This document shows positions 10,829 through 21,703 of a DNA stretch of 64,000 nt, one piece after another. Each line of letters starts with the position of its first letter. Within the stretch, counting starts at the first letter, position 1. The stretch is from Gnetum montanum (taxonomy: Eukaryota; Streptophyta; Gnetopsida; Gnetales; Gnetaceae): positions 238,552-302,551 of the forward strand of contig MNCI01006837.1 of assembly GCA_015680685.1 (NCBI GenBank), written 5' to 3'. The position numbers and the translations under genes were made by a program. The notes below the pieces were generated by a model that saw only the letters and a list, made by a program, of their open reading frames with translations, had not been told where the DNA came from and searched no databases.

Positions 10829-12542
10829 CTAACTGTCAATAGGTGATGTCATTAGTTGGTCGGCTATCGCTTGACCTTTCGTAGAAGATTGGCCAATGTA
10901 ATGCAGATTGAATTTTGCCGTGATAGCTTTCCAACGAGCTATCCTACTACTTTCATATAGGTTGTGCGTAATAGCTCTCAGGATGTTATTCTTGCAGATT
11001 ATATTGACTTTGCTATGGAAGAGATAGTGTCTGCACTTTTTTAGCACAAACACTAATGCTAAACAATTATGCTCTACTTCATTATACCTCATTTCATACG
11101 CACATAGAGCATGACTCAAGTAGTAGATGGGTACTTCTAACCCATCACTTCTCTTTTGATAGAGTAATGCAGCTAGAGATACGTCTGAGGTTGCGAGGTA
11201 AATGTAGAATGGCTGATCGCTTTGGGGTGGGAATACTGTTGGCAAGCATTGAAGTTCTTGTTTCAAGCTGTCAAACGCACGCTAAAAATCGTCTGTCCAT
11301 TCGAAATTAACCGCCTTCTTAAGTAGATGCTGCATAGGGTGTGATTTATCTGTTAATTTCGAGATGAACCGCCTAATAAACTGTAACCGCCCTTGCAACC
11401 CGCGTAATTGCTTAAGACTTGTAGGGGGTGTCAACTCAACGATGGCCTTGACCTTGTTAGGGTCTACTCGTATGCCAGTTTCCGACACCACAAACCCCAG
11501 CATGCATCCGATTTTGACTCTGAATACGCACTTCTTTGGGTTGAGCCAGAGGTCATATTTAGAGCATCTTTTAAGGACTAACTCTAGGTCCTCTGAATGA
11601 TCTTCCGACCTTACAAACTTAACAGCTATATCGTCAACATAATCATTTAGTCTTCCTAGGAGATAATCACTAACGATGTACATCATAGCTCGTTGATACG
11701 TAGCTTCGGCATTTTTTAAACCAAAAGGCATCATAGTGTAACAAAAGGTCCCCTAGGGTGTCATGAATGTTGTGGTCAGCTGGTGTTCTGGGTTGATGCG
11801 AATCTGATTATAGCCTGAAAAACCATCCATGAAGGATAAAAGTGCATGCCCAGCGATTGTATCTACTAGTTGGTCGATACTCAGTAGCGGGACGTTGTCC
11901 TTGATTGTGGCTTTGTTCAAGTCCTGGAAGTCTATGCAGATGCATATCCCTCCAGTCTTCTTAGGGACAACTACAATGTTGGATATCCAATCTGAGTAAT
12001 CGACCACGCGGATGAAACCAGCCTGGTACAGTTTAGTGATCTCATCATGTACTGCTAGCGTGATTTCTGGCTGAATTTTCCGTACTTTTTGTCTAATCGC
12101 TTTAATATGCGGGTCTAGAATTATGTTATGTTGTATTAGCCTTGGATCTAGTCCTGGCATATCTTCATATGACCATGCGAATACTGTGATGTTATTTTGA
12201 AGAACCTAGTTTATATTGTCATGTGCCTTTTGGTCTAGTAAAGAACTAACCTTAAGAGTTTTGTTCTCACCTTTATGCGTAACCACAGGGACCTCATTGA
12301 GGGGGTCTTCGGTTACATCTCTAGCCTACAGAGCTAATGTGCGCATCGATTGTTTTGGCCAGTCTAGAGATGTTTCCAACGTGGCTATGATTGTGTCATT
12401 GAGGGAAAGGTTAGTTTCTACTAGTGTGAGATCAAATTGTCTAACGATTCCCCCATGTGGACCTATCAAGGCTAGGGGTGCAAATAAAGTTGCGTCCATT
12501 TGCCAACAGTCTTGCAAAATTGCCAAATATGAAAGTGATTAG
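10829..12542 (-). pseudogene. Element C reverse transcriptase and RNase H (broken)
   Basis: RT makes cDNA from element RNA in virus-like particles. In order: VFAWSYEDMPGLDP, VVPKKTGGICICIDFQDLN (fingers), FMDGFSGYNQI (palm), PFGLKNAEATYQRAM and the active-site box DYVDDIAVK, which is intact, then LGFVVSETGIRVDP and the Ty3-type RNase H (YYLSHAL, EVEHNCLAL, ADQL). The segment 12160-12542 is an N-terminal connector in the same direction with stops. FMDGFSGYNQI and the overall order are typical of the Tat clade. Stops at 11752, 12198 and elsewhere break the frame. The RT reading frame begins 5.1 kb beyond the end of the protease. Confidence 0.9.
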
Positions 12543-13480
12543 GAAAATGCTAAGTTAAATGCCGCAAGTATTAGCGTATGACGCTTGGTGTAGTTTGAAA
12601 AGGTATGGTATGACATTGTTGAGCGTGAAGAGCTAACTGAATTTTGAATACCGTGAACAACCTGTAATTAATGTGACCCGATTACGAAGTGATAAGGTGT
12701 AGTAGTTTAAGGTTGTTTCGAACCGTAATGTATGTGACATCTACCGCATTAATGCCCTAATCTTCAGGTTCCATCTCATGCTGACACCAGCGTTTAGGCA
12801 AGTCCAACTTTAATCGGGCGTCAAGTCGGTTAGTCTTGCATATTATAAGTAAGCGGTTCATATCAAAAACAGGCTGTTGGCTATTGCGAATTCGAATTTA
12901 GCTATCGCAGAGAGAGAGAAAGAGAAAAAGATAGCAGTGCGTTATTTGTGAAGGTTTACAGAACTGTAACTATGACACTGAAGGTGAGAGGAAAGAATAC
13001 CAAATTGGTGAAAATCGATGAAGTGCAGGAGAGTCTGTAGTGCGCTTCGCAGGCCTTGGTCAAAGTACGAGATGTTATTCCCCTGAATTGGTAGGCCATC
13101 TCTCACTTATTCGCATTGCTTTCGGTGATATATTTTTTCTTTTGTTTATTCTTTTGAGTTATCTGTGTAAACTAGAGTTTTGGGATATAGAACTTGTATT
13201 AAAACAAGGGTTTAGATAGCGGTATTGTGTCTATCGCCATTGTTTGAGATAAACCTTGCACTGTTGCAAGGGTTTAAGCGATTTTGGCTGCGTGGCTTTC
13301 CTAAGCATGTAATGAAATCTAGATTTAGACTTTTGTCTAATGGTAATGTGTTTATGTTCTATACAACATAATGGTGAAATCTGTCCTAATTTTTTTGGAC
13401 ATAGTCGAGGTTTTGTATTGTATAAACCCTCCCGTAGCCAATGTTCCTCCCCCTCAAACTCGCTTACAAGGGAAAGCAAT
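12543..13480. other. Spacer between element C RT and the antisense gene
   Basis: No coding domain is visible. It holds a short GA-rich run (12910-12937). On the plus strand it is the expected promoter and 5' region of the antisense gene; GATATATTTTTT near 13127 is a weak TATA-like candidate. Confidence 0.45.
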
Positions 13481-16400
13481 ATGGTTCCGGAAGGGTGCGT
13501 AGGAGTTCTTGCAGTTTTTGTTGCATAACTACAGCATCATCATTTGGTCGCATTTGCCAGGCGATGTGGCTGCAGCCATTTTGGAAAATTTGTTAGTCAG
13601 TTCTACGCAGGGCGTTTTGGCTTTCCTGATAGATGGAGCTATTGACACTAGTCGACCTCATGACCGTGAACTTAGCGCCAAAGGATTGAGGTGTTTAAGT
13701 TGGATTTGGGAGATGCCCAGATTTAGTTGTTATCATGCCTATAACACTTTGTTCGTAGCCCGTCATGTCTCAACCTACTTTCATAATCCACCGGGCATGG
13801 TGTATTACTCAGGCAGGTAAGTCGTTTTACTTGTGGTGATGTTAATATGTTTTCTAATGTTTGAACTTGTAGAGCATGGGATAGTAATGCACTATATGAT
13901 GTAGGTTCTTTATCAATGAAAATGGATTATTGGGAAATAATGATACATTGTCCCTGACCGAAAGAGCGATAAATGAGTTTACGTCCACTAGCAATGTACG
14001 CGCCAGTGTCATGGGGCAAATGGCCTTCGAGATTTTTGAGTACCCCACTCGTTACTCCGATTCTTTCAAGAATTGTTAGAGCCTCGGATGGTTACATGAG
14101 GAATGGACTTCAAACCCTCCCCTCACCCTCGCGGACGTGCAAAGGAAGCGTCCTCCATTTCTTTTGCCATTCGGACCTGGTAAGGTTTCGTCGTTACAAT
14201 TAGTTACAGGATATTATTGTTTGAAATGTTGTATAACATTGTCTTTGCTATCTCGACTTGTGTTATCAGTTAGGGAATATCGGGAAGTTACCATCATGAT
14301 TTTTGGCCATGAGGCGAACACCCTCCTATTCCGTTATGGTGACATAAAGGAAGCACAATGCTGGCTCGACCATGCGGTGGCCCCAGCTGCGTTGGTTACT
14401 AAGCTACGGGAGGCGAGGCTAATGCATTTGTTCCTGGCTGTAACCCCCGATGTCCTCGCAAGTGAAATGCTAACCCTGGTTAACTCCTTCAATGAGGGGG
14501 CTGAACATTTTTGCACGCGCGTGCATAATGTGTGTGTACATTTTGACATTGACGCTCAGTTGTTTACTGACCTTTCTGGTGTCCCTTCCGATGGTCTTCC
14601 CATAGAAGAAAAGTCGAGGAGAAGCCTCAAATGTCAGGAAGAGCTGGAGGAGTGGCTGGGGACTAAGAAGGACACGAAGGGGATTCCTTGTGAAAAGATC
14701 GAGTTGGAGGTTACCAAGACCATTTATCCCCTCTTCCGAGCCTGGGCCTTCCCCGGAACGCTCTCGTAGGGGAAGTTTTTCACCATAGAACAGACCCATA
14801 TCATGCGAGAGGTGATAGAGGAAGGGACCTAATTTGACTGGGTGAGCTATTTCGCCGAAGGGTTACGCACTGAAATGATCAGGCTCCGCCAAAAGCTCGA
14901 GTGTCGTTTCAGTGTGCACTTCGCCTTTTTCATAGCTTGCCTTCGGAGTTTTGCCAAATTTTTGGTGGTCCAAAGGAATGGGGTCTGGGTGCAACAGGAT
15001 AGAGACTAGTTATCCAAACCCTAGATCTCCCACCTCTTCGGGACTACTTGGTCACAGGATCCTATTGAGGGAATTGGGGAGTCTTTTTCTATAATGACTA
15101 GGAATGTGGCGGCACCTCGAACACGTGGCTTTGACAGGGTAGGTGGGGAGCTTCCCTCTTACACCGGTGATGCGTTACGGGGGAAGTGCCTGGTGGTAGA
15201 AATAGTGGATGCTTCGGTTCAACGTAAAAGGCCTTGTCAAACCGAGGCACCTGTGGAGCCGGCAGGTGGCATAGGCAGAACTGTACAAGTCACGTTTCAG
15301 CGGAGTAAACTTCCACCTAGTAAGCGAGAGAATACAGTAAAAGTTATGGTAATTATTGTATTATGAAACTTATTCAAGGTGTTTTGAATTATTTAAGTGC
15401 ATTATATGGCAGGAACAGGGAGACCTACAGAGCAGTTGACCCTTGAGACAGGGGCTATGATGTTACGGCATGGAGAAGGGGCCCCAGTTTTGGAAGAGGA
15501 GGCCCCAGTTATTAGAGTGAGTGACGCACAGACCCTTGTGCACGAAGAGAGAGTGGAGGCGGAGAACATTGATGCACTTCCCACTGGGATAGGAAGAGGT
15601 AATCAGTCTATTAAAATTTTTAAGAGATTCTATTATTAGCCAAAATTTTTAACTTAATTATACCACAGATGAACGAGGTGATTCCCCATCCACCATTGTA
15701 AGCAAAGTGTGGGGCGAATTCCCCAATAAATTCACCTTTATGGAAGGCGTCATCGATGATATGATCGAGCGCTTAGAATGCATCAATCCCGGGGCAGGTA
15801 TGTTGCGGGTATCATATGCTTATTTTGTTATAAGGTTACAGTGCTTAATTACGTTTGATCTAATATTTGTCATTAGGAGCTTGCCTTCGACGGGACTCTA
15901 CGAAGCCCATTGACCTGGACACCATCGAAACCCTCATCGCAAGCAACGATCGTGCCACGCAACATTTACGAAAAAATGCATAAATGTGCATTATGTTCAA
16001 CCCGCTCCCTATGGGAAAGTCAAAATGCCAATGAAGACCTCTGGAAGAAGCTGCAGAGATTAGAGAAGGAAAGGATATCTTTGACCAGAGAGTTCGGAGA
16101 CTTAAGGTCGCGATGTGAATTCCTGCAAGCTTAAGGAACAGGTGAGGAGGACTGGTGGACATCTGTCATTGACTATGCTCGCTACTGGACTGTAGTCAGA
16201 AATAGCATACAAACCAGTTGTGAATTAGTCGAGCAAAGGATGCAGATGGAGCTCCTGGCCCGAAGAATCAAGACTGGAAGGACTTTTGTGCAAGTATCCA
16301 AGAGTGGGGACGGATGCAGAAAGATCATAAGCATCTGTATAAGTGAGAAAGTATCGCTTATCATCAGCATTATCGAAATTCTGCCATTGAAGCTCAATCC

Positions 16401-17006
16401 TTGCGATTGTTCCTCAATGTCATTGGTGCATCTGAGGCCTTTGAGAAGTTCCAGGAGCAGGTGACGGTGAGTGCATCCTTGGAAAGAGAAATTACTCTTC
16501 TCGGGGGAGAGACCATAGTCCCTACCTTCTTCCCTGAACCACCCCGGTGGACTAGTGTGGAGAAGGGGAAGGTTAAAGCTGGAACTTATTTGGGGAATGG
16601 GGTTTGGTCTGAGTTTACCGAAGACGAGATTATGCAACGTCTATGGGTTAGCTTAGATCAACTCCCCTTTGTTGCTGATGTAGGACCATTGTGAGTAAGT
16701 TTAAGTGTTGTTGAATTTGAATTTTTTGAATTGTCCTATCATGGCTTTTGCTGATATACTTGTTGTATGTAGTTACAAGAAACGAATGAAGAAGGTGAAT
16801 AAGATGAGGTGTACGTTTAGGGAGGAGAGCGTAATGACGCAGATCGTCATCTTGGGGAGCAATTTTTAGTGGAAGAACCCTGTGAAGATGACGTTCCTCA
16901 TGAGGGAGTACTTCCTAAAAGGGATGACTCGTATGAAGACGATTTGCTAGGCTTGGAAGTAGATTTAAGGGATACAAGAGACATTGGTGCTAGAGGGGAT
17001 GCGTAA
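13481..17006 (+). pseudogene. Multi-exon antisense gene carried inside element C (coiled-coil protein, broken)
   Basis: It runs opposite to gag-pol. Seven exons can be proposed: about 13503-13816, 13905-14179, 14270 to about 15336, about 15412-15598, 15669-15797, 15877-16696 and 16773-17006. Introns 1, 2, 4, 5 and 6 have GT...AG ends and keep reading phase; the third intron is poorly defined. The protein would exceed 900 residues. It has a globular N-terminal half (for example LFTDLSGVPSDGLPIEE and FDWVSYFAEGLRTEM), a basic linker (QRKRP), a coiled coil (NEDLWKKLQRLEKERISL) and an acidic end (DDSYEDDLLGLEVD). Stops near 14767, 14830, 15007 and 15025, and two frameshifts in exon 6, disable it. 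Family uncertain: weak likeness to plant mobile domain or 'putative plant transposon protein' ORFs known from Tat elements. The true start is unknown. Confidence 0.65.
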
Positions 17007-17170
17007 TTATGATTACGCATGATTTTATTTATGAGATGGAATAAAGACAATATGAATTTTGACACAATTAATCATGAAATTTTCTCTATGGTTTTTAATT
17101 TTATTGTTTTATTTATACAAAGCATAAATAAAATTATTGAGGGTTTTGGGTAGGTGGTGTTATTGTGACC

Positions 17171-17520
17171 ATTGAATGGAGTTGCTAGTTTAAGGCCATT
17201 GCGGGCCGTTACATAGTGTTTGTGTAAAATATAGATGANACGGCCTAAAACTAGCGAAGGCCTGAAATGGCCCTAAACTAAAATACCTAATTTCTATCTT
17301 TACGCAAAAACCACTTAATGGCCTGGGATGGCCTCAAACTAGCAAAGTCATCTATATTTTACACAAACACTATGTAACGGCCCGCAATGGCCTTAAACTA
17401 GCAACTCCANTTACACTTTTATCAATTGCACTCTCCGACATACACAAATGGCCTGCAATGGCCTAAAACTAGTAAAGGCCTGCAATGGCCTAAAACTAGC
17501 GAAGGCCCGAAATGNGAAGA
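17171..17520. repeat. 23-bp motif array with three single-N joins and an inverted repeat
   Basis: Copies of GGCCTGNAATGGCCTNAAACTAGC-type units sit between the antisense gene and the protease. Single N bases are at 17239, 17410 and 17515. The segment 17174-17238 recurs as its reverse complement at 17347-17409. Each arm ends exactly at an N, which points to a wrongly oriented contig rather than a biological hairpin. The unit is the same motif as at 8520-9005 and in element E. Confidence 0.8.
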
Positions 17521-17638
17521 CATAAAAATATGTATACTAAACAAAACTGATAGTCAAAACTAATAAGCGTAAATGGCAAAACTAGTGAAAGTGTAAAGAT
17601 GCGCGTAAATATCACACAGGTCAATCGCTAGCCCGTAA

Positions 17639-18476
17639 TTATTTTTTGATAACTTTTACGTTGGGTGGTGCGTAAGGGCGAGGAGATCTATGACCTAACT
17701 CCTTCACATCATCTTCCTCTCCCTGAAATGGTAGGTTAGCCCAAGCTAGGCTGTCATTAGTCATTTCGACTTGTTCGGGAATTTGGACATGGGTTTGATC
17801 TTCAGGCATTTCGATTTTCGAACCCTGTTCTTCCTTGATGTTATTGACAGTTCTAGGAGTTATTTCATCACCATGTATCACTACCTCTCCCCCTGCATAA
17901 GGTAGGTGTATCTCTTGGTGTATCGGTGATGAAACTGCGCTCAATTGGGCCAGCCAGGACCTTCCTAGAATCAGGTTGAAGCCGGGCATCTCCTCGACGA
18001 CGATAAATTTGGCGTCTGTTGGGAACTGGTCTCCTGCCAAAAAATCGATATGTACCATCCCTTTGACTTGAACTTGTGCCCCATTGAACGACTTTAGGCA
18101 TGATGTTGTCATAGGATTGATCTGGTTGACCAGGCCCAACTTATCCACTATAGGATAAGGGATGACATTCGTAGCTGCACCATCGTCAACATGCACCCTT
18201 TGGATCCGATGTTGACCAACCCAGATGGTGATGAACATGGGTTCTGTTGTCACTTGACCTTTCTCAGGATCATCTTTGATGGATTCATCATGAAAGGTCA
18301 ATGGGGTAGGTTTAGGTCGCTCAGCGGTGGGGGGAAACATAACAGCATGTATCACTTCCTCTTCCGCTGGTAAGCTTTCATCCATAGGTATGGATGTCAG
18401 CATACGGACCATAGCCTCACGGTGCTTTTGAGACATCATAAGAAAGTCATAGAGGCTCAATGTTGTGTTCTTCTAT
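17639..18476 (-). pseudogene. Element C aspartic protease region
   Basis: One of the longest open stretches in the window (273 codons from 18460). The leading LSLYDFLMMSQKHREAM block is shared with elements E and G. The protease core follows, with VHVDDGAATNVIPYPIVDKLGL (active site DDG, as in many Tat proteases) and the substrate-flap partner MPGFNLILGRSWLAQL. A charged tail ends VKVIKK and a TAA stop. The protease cleaves the gag-pol polyprotein. It is continuous with gag apart from one stop at about 18474. Elements E (32306-33042) and G (46285-46860) have clear homologues. Confidence 0.88.
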
Positions 18477-21454
18477 TTTAGAGCTTGCTTGACTTGGGTA
18501 AATGCGTCAAGGAGGTCCCGCTCTTGGCTGGGTTGCTTATCCCCTCTTTCTTCTTCCATTTGCCCTAAGAGACGAATTTCCCGAGGCGGAATAGCATCGG
18601 TTAGAGGGTTGTATTTCTTTCTGCTGAGGGGAGGTGGCTATGTTTTTGTACCTTTGTCTTGCCCAGGAGGTGCAGGAAAAGGTATAGAAGCTAGGGGCCT
18701 GAGCTTAGCAAACCCTAGCGTAGAGCGGTGTTTGGTTGCGTTAATTGGCGCATCTCCTTCCCTTTTTTCATTGGATGGAGGTTGATGATTTTGGTTAGAG
18801 ACTCGCCCCTGTGTAAAAGGGGTAGCTAGTGGTTTTTGTGCCCTAAGGATAAAAGCTACCTTAGGAGTAGGCGTGGGCATGGCCGCGGCTTTATTGTTAA
18901 TGTGAGACTGAGTTATAGTTTGAGAGGGTGTCCAAATAACAAAGGGTGGCCTCGAGGCTCTGCCAACTACCGGTGAAGAACTCACCCCCTAGGGTGAACT
19001 GATGGGTGCACATAACACAAAGGGTTGCTTAGGCGGTACCTTCCCCTCACTGTCCGTACTTACCATGTTGATGGTGTACACTACGTTATTTACGTTTAAC
19101 GGGTCTTTGTACACATGCATCGCTTGATTTTTGGGATGTGTTGGACTACTACTATCTAATGTCAAAGAACCATTTTGAATCATGCGTTGAATATCATCCT
19201 TCAATGCCCAGTAGTAATCGGTGTCGTGACCACATAATTGGTGGTAGTCACAAAAACAGTCTAACCTGAAAGACTTAGGGACTGGTGGTTCATTGGGTAG
19301 AGCTAAAGAAGGGTTCTTCAGCAATTCACAATGATGCCTGTGATGCTCCAGAGATTCTTTGGATATTTTATTGTTTTGAATATATCTTGCTCCTAATAAT
19401 TATTTCAGCAGTTCCGAATGCTTTATAGGCAGGGCTGTATATTTTGAATGATCTTTACGCTCGAAGTTTGGTTTTGACTGTGAGGGCTGTTCAAGGGCAA
19501 GTGCTTCTTGGTCGATGTTGCTTGCACTAGCCGTGGTCTCGGCAGGCACTGTGGGTGCCTTCTTGTTATTTTTGTTTTTGGCACCCTCGGCCAGCGCAGT
19601 TACTATTATCGTTGCTATTTTACCTTTGTCTTTACCCTTACTGTTGGCATTCTTATAGGCCACATACGCTGGGTCTTTGCTAGCCTCCACAGCATCTTGG
19701 ATGCTCTTAGTTTGCGCGAAGGCTTGAATCAGGGAGCGAGGGGAAAGGTAGTATAGTTTAGACTTGATGAAGTCATTAACTGCTCCTTTGAAAATAGCCA
19801 ACAAATGGGCTTCCACGATAGGCTCATAGATTTCATTCAGAGTAGCGCTCCATCACTGTATAAACTTCTGGACTGGCTCGAGCGGGTCTTGTTTCACTTC
19901 CATAAGTTGATCTAACGTGACTTCCGGCTTTAAATTGTATTTAAAGCGAGTCAAAAATTGTGTTAGAAGCTCTTCCAAGGTTGAGATGGAAGAGCGAGAG
20001 AGTGCTCGATATCAGTCCAAGGCCTTACCTGCCAGAGACATTGCAAAAACATGGATAATCGTATAGGGCCATTGTTGTAGTAGCAAGGATTCAAACCTAA
20101 AGGTAATGAGATGAGCATTAGGATCACCTGCCCCATTGTATTTAGTAAAATGGGGCAAAGACATCCTTGGAGGCACCGACAACATGGGGACTACTGGGCT
20201 GATGGGGTCATCATGGTAGAAATTCATGACCTGTATTGTATCAGAGCCAGCAGCTTTAAGACGCTTAACTTCCTCGGTGAGGGTCTAAATAAGCAAAAAA
20301 GCTTGATCCAGACCTATTGATGACGAAGTTGGTGCTGGAGGAGCAAGGGGTTGGGCTAGAAGAGTAGTACCAGGCAATGGAAAGGGAGCAATAGCTTGGC
20401 TGACAGACGACGCAATGGGGACTATCCCTACGGACGGAGCTGCTTGTGAAACCCACCACCCGACAGGCTATGTGAAAAAATTGGCCATTGCTAGATGTGT
20501 AAGATGGAAGGTGTAAGGAGGTTGTGCAGTTGCCTATGGGACATGTGTGGTAGATGCAGCCAAGGGTTTCACACCTTAGAATGCAGATTGATTATGTTGT
20601 GCAATAGCCGTGATTCACTGACCAGCCATAGGTTGTTGAACAGATGGCTGCGATTGAATGGTGGTTGCAATATGTTGCCTTGCAATGGGCTGCGACGATA
20701 AGGTTTGCACCAGATTTTGCACCAGGTGGGTTATAGGCGTGGTATGGACCTACACTTGGGGAATGAAATGGAGGGTAGTAGATGTAGGTATCACTGACGG
20801 AATCCTGATTACATGTGGTGAGGGGGTTACTCCCATGTTATTTTGAGGTGGCATTTCTACCTGCAAGACAGAGGATTACGTGGTGCCCTGCGGGACTATG
20901 GGAATATGCGTTTGGGTGGTCATGATTGGGTTGAGATGGGAAGCTTCTCTGGTGAGAGGATTAAATAGGAGATTCACATATGTATGGGGGTTGAGGGTAT
21001 GGTATGAATCCACGTGTTCAGACTAAGCTGCGAATTCATCTTCCTCCTCCTCCCTGTTTTGAGGCCCTAGAGTAGACTGTGTAATCTGATTCTTAGCCAT
21101 AACTAGTTGGGATAGGAGTTCATGATAATGATCGGTAAGGGGGATGATGTCATATGCAGTAGGGGTGAAGTCTTGACCCCCTTTGTAGATCAGCTCGTAA
21201 TTTCATTTTGCCTCCATCTCGGCTCGGCTAAGGGCAAGTTTTGCCTGGATCTTAACGTAAATGAAATTATACTCTTCAGGAGTCAAGATGGTGAATGAAG
21301 GATCCCTGCCCTGTAATCTCAATGAACGACGCGATGGTCCCTGAGGTCCTGTTGTGTCGAAAGCTGATTCAGGAATGGTGATGGGATTTACAGTTGTGGC
21401 ACCCAAGTTAGTGGCGGCGATCATAGCAGTAGTAGTTGTATGTGCAGAATCCAT
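18477..21454 (-). pseudogene. Element C gag (broken)
   Basis: Long Tat-type gag. An N-terminal block (RRSLRLQGRDPSF, then EEYNFIYVKIQAKL) is shared with elements E and G, and a Pro/Gln/Thr-rich linker follows. The capsid core (20227-19400) has FTKYNGAGDPNAHLITF, AGKALD and AHLLAIFKGAVNDFIKS. A degenerate zinc knuckle follows (FCDYHQLCGHDTDYYWALKD; the last Cys is Tyr), then a basic linker. The start at 21454 is the first Met before the conserved N-terminal block, 250 bp from the 5' LTR. Several in-frame stops occur. Confidence 0.85.
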
Positions 21455-21703
21455 CTCTCAGATAGATCGATAATAACAAACAAAAAGATTTAAAAGGTGA
21501 TGGCAAAACGGAATCACGATTGGGCTTTCTACCCTGTAGGATTTCAAAGGAATCGTTATTGTGACCAATCTACACCACATGATTTCGTAAACTTCCATAG
21601 AGGTATTACGTTTACGTTATGTGAACGTGGGTACAGATTGCTTATAGGGTTACCCATAAAATACGGATCGGAAGTTCAGGCCCTCCTTCTAGTGCCAAAA
21701 AAT
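21455..21703 (-). promoter_or_regulatory. Element C leader with primer-binding region
   Basis: Immediately after the 5' LTR end (GTTACA) the element reads ATTTTTTGGCACTAGAAGG, followed by AGGGCC. Element E has the related TTTTTTTGAGGTAGAAGAAG, then GGCC, at the same place. TGGCACTAG is the expected position of the tRNA primer-binding site, but I cannot assign a tRNA from memory with confidence. Confidence 0.55.

Noticed and set aside
14334-14799. Minus-strand ORFs of 71 and 109 codons
   Set aside because: They are shadows of exon 3 of the plus-strand antisense gene, which has phase-consistent introns and continuous coding signal.
13481-17006. Firm assignment of the antisense gene to the plant mobile domain family
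   Set aside because: Only a short block (LFTDLSGVPSDGLPIEE) is reminiscent; the diagnostic motifs are not clear enough by eye.
17174-17409. 65-bp-arm inverted repeat as a biological hairpin or miRNA precursor
   Set aside because: The arms end exactly at single N bases, so a wrongly oriented contig is the simpler explanation.
21681-21703. Assignment of a specific primer tRNA for elements C and E
   Set aside because: TGGCACTAGAAGG is in the right place but I could not match it confidently to a tRNA 3' end without a search.
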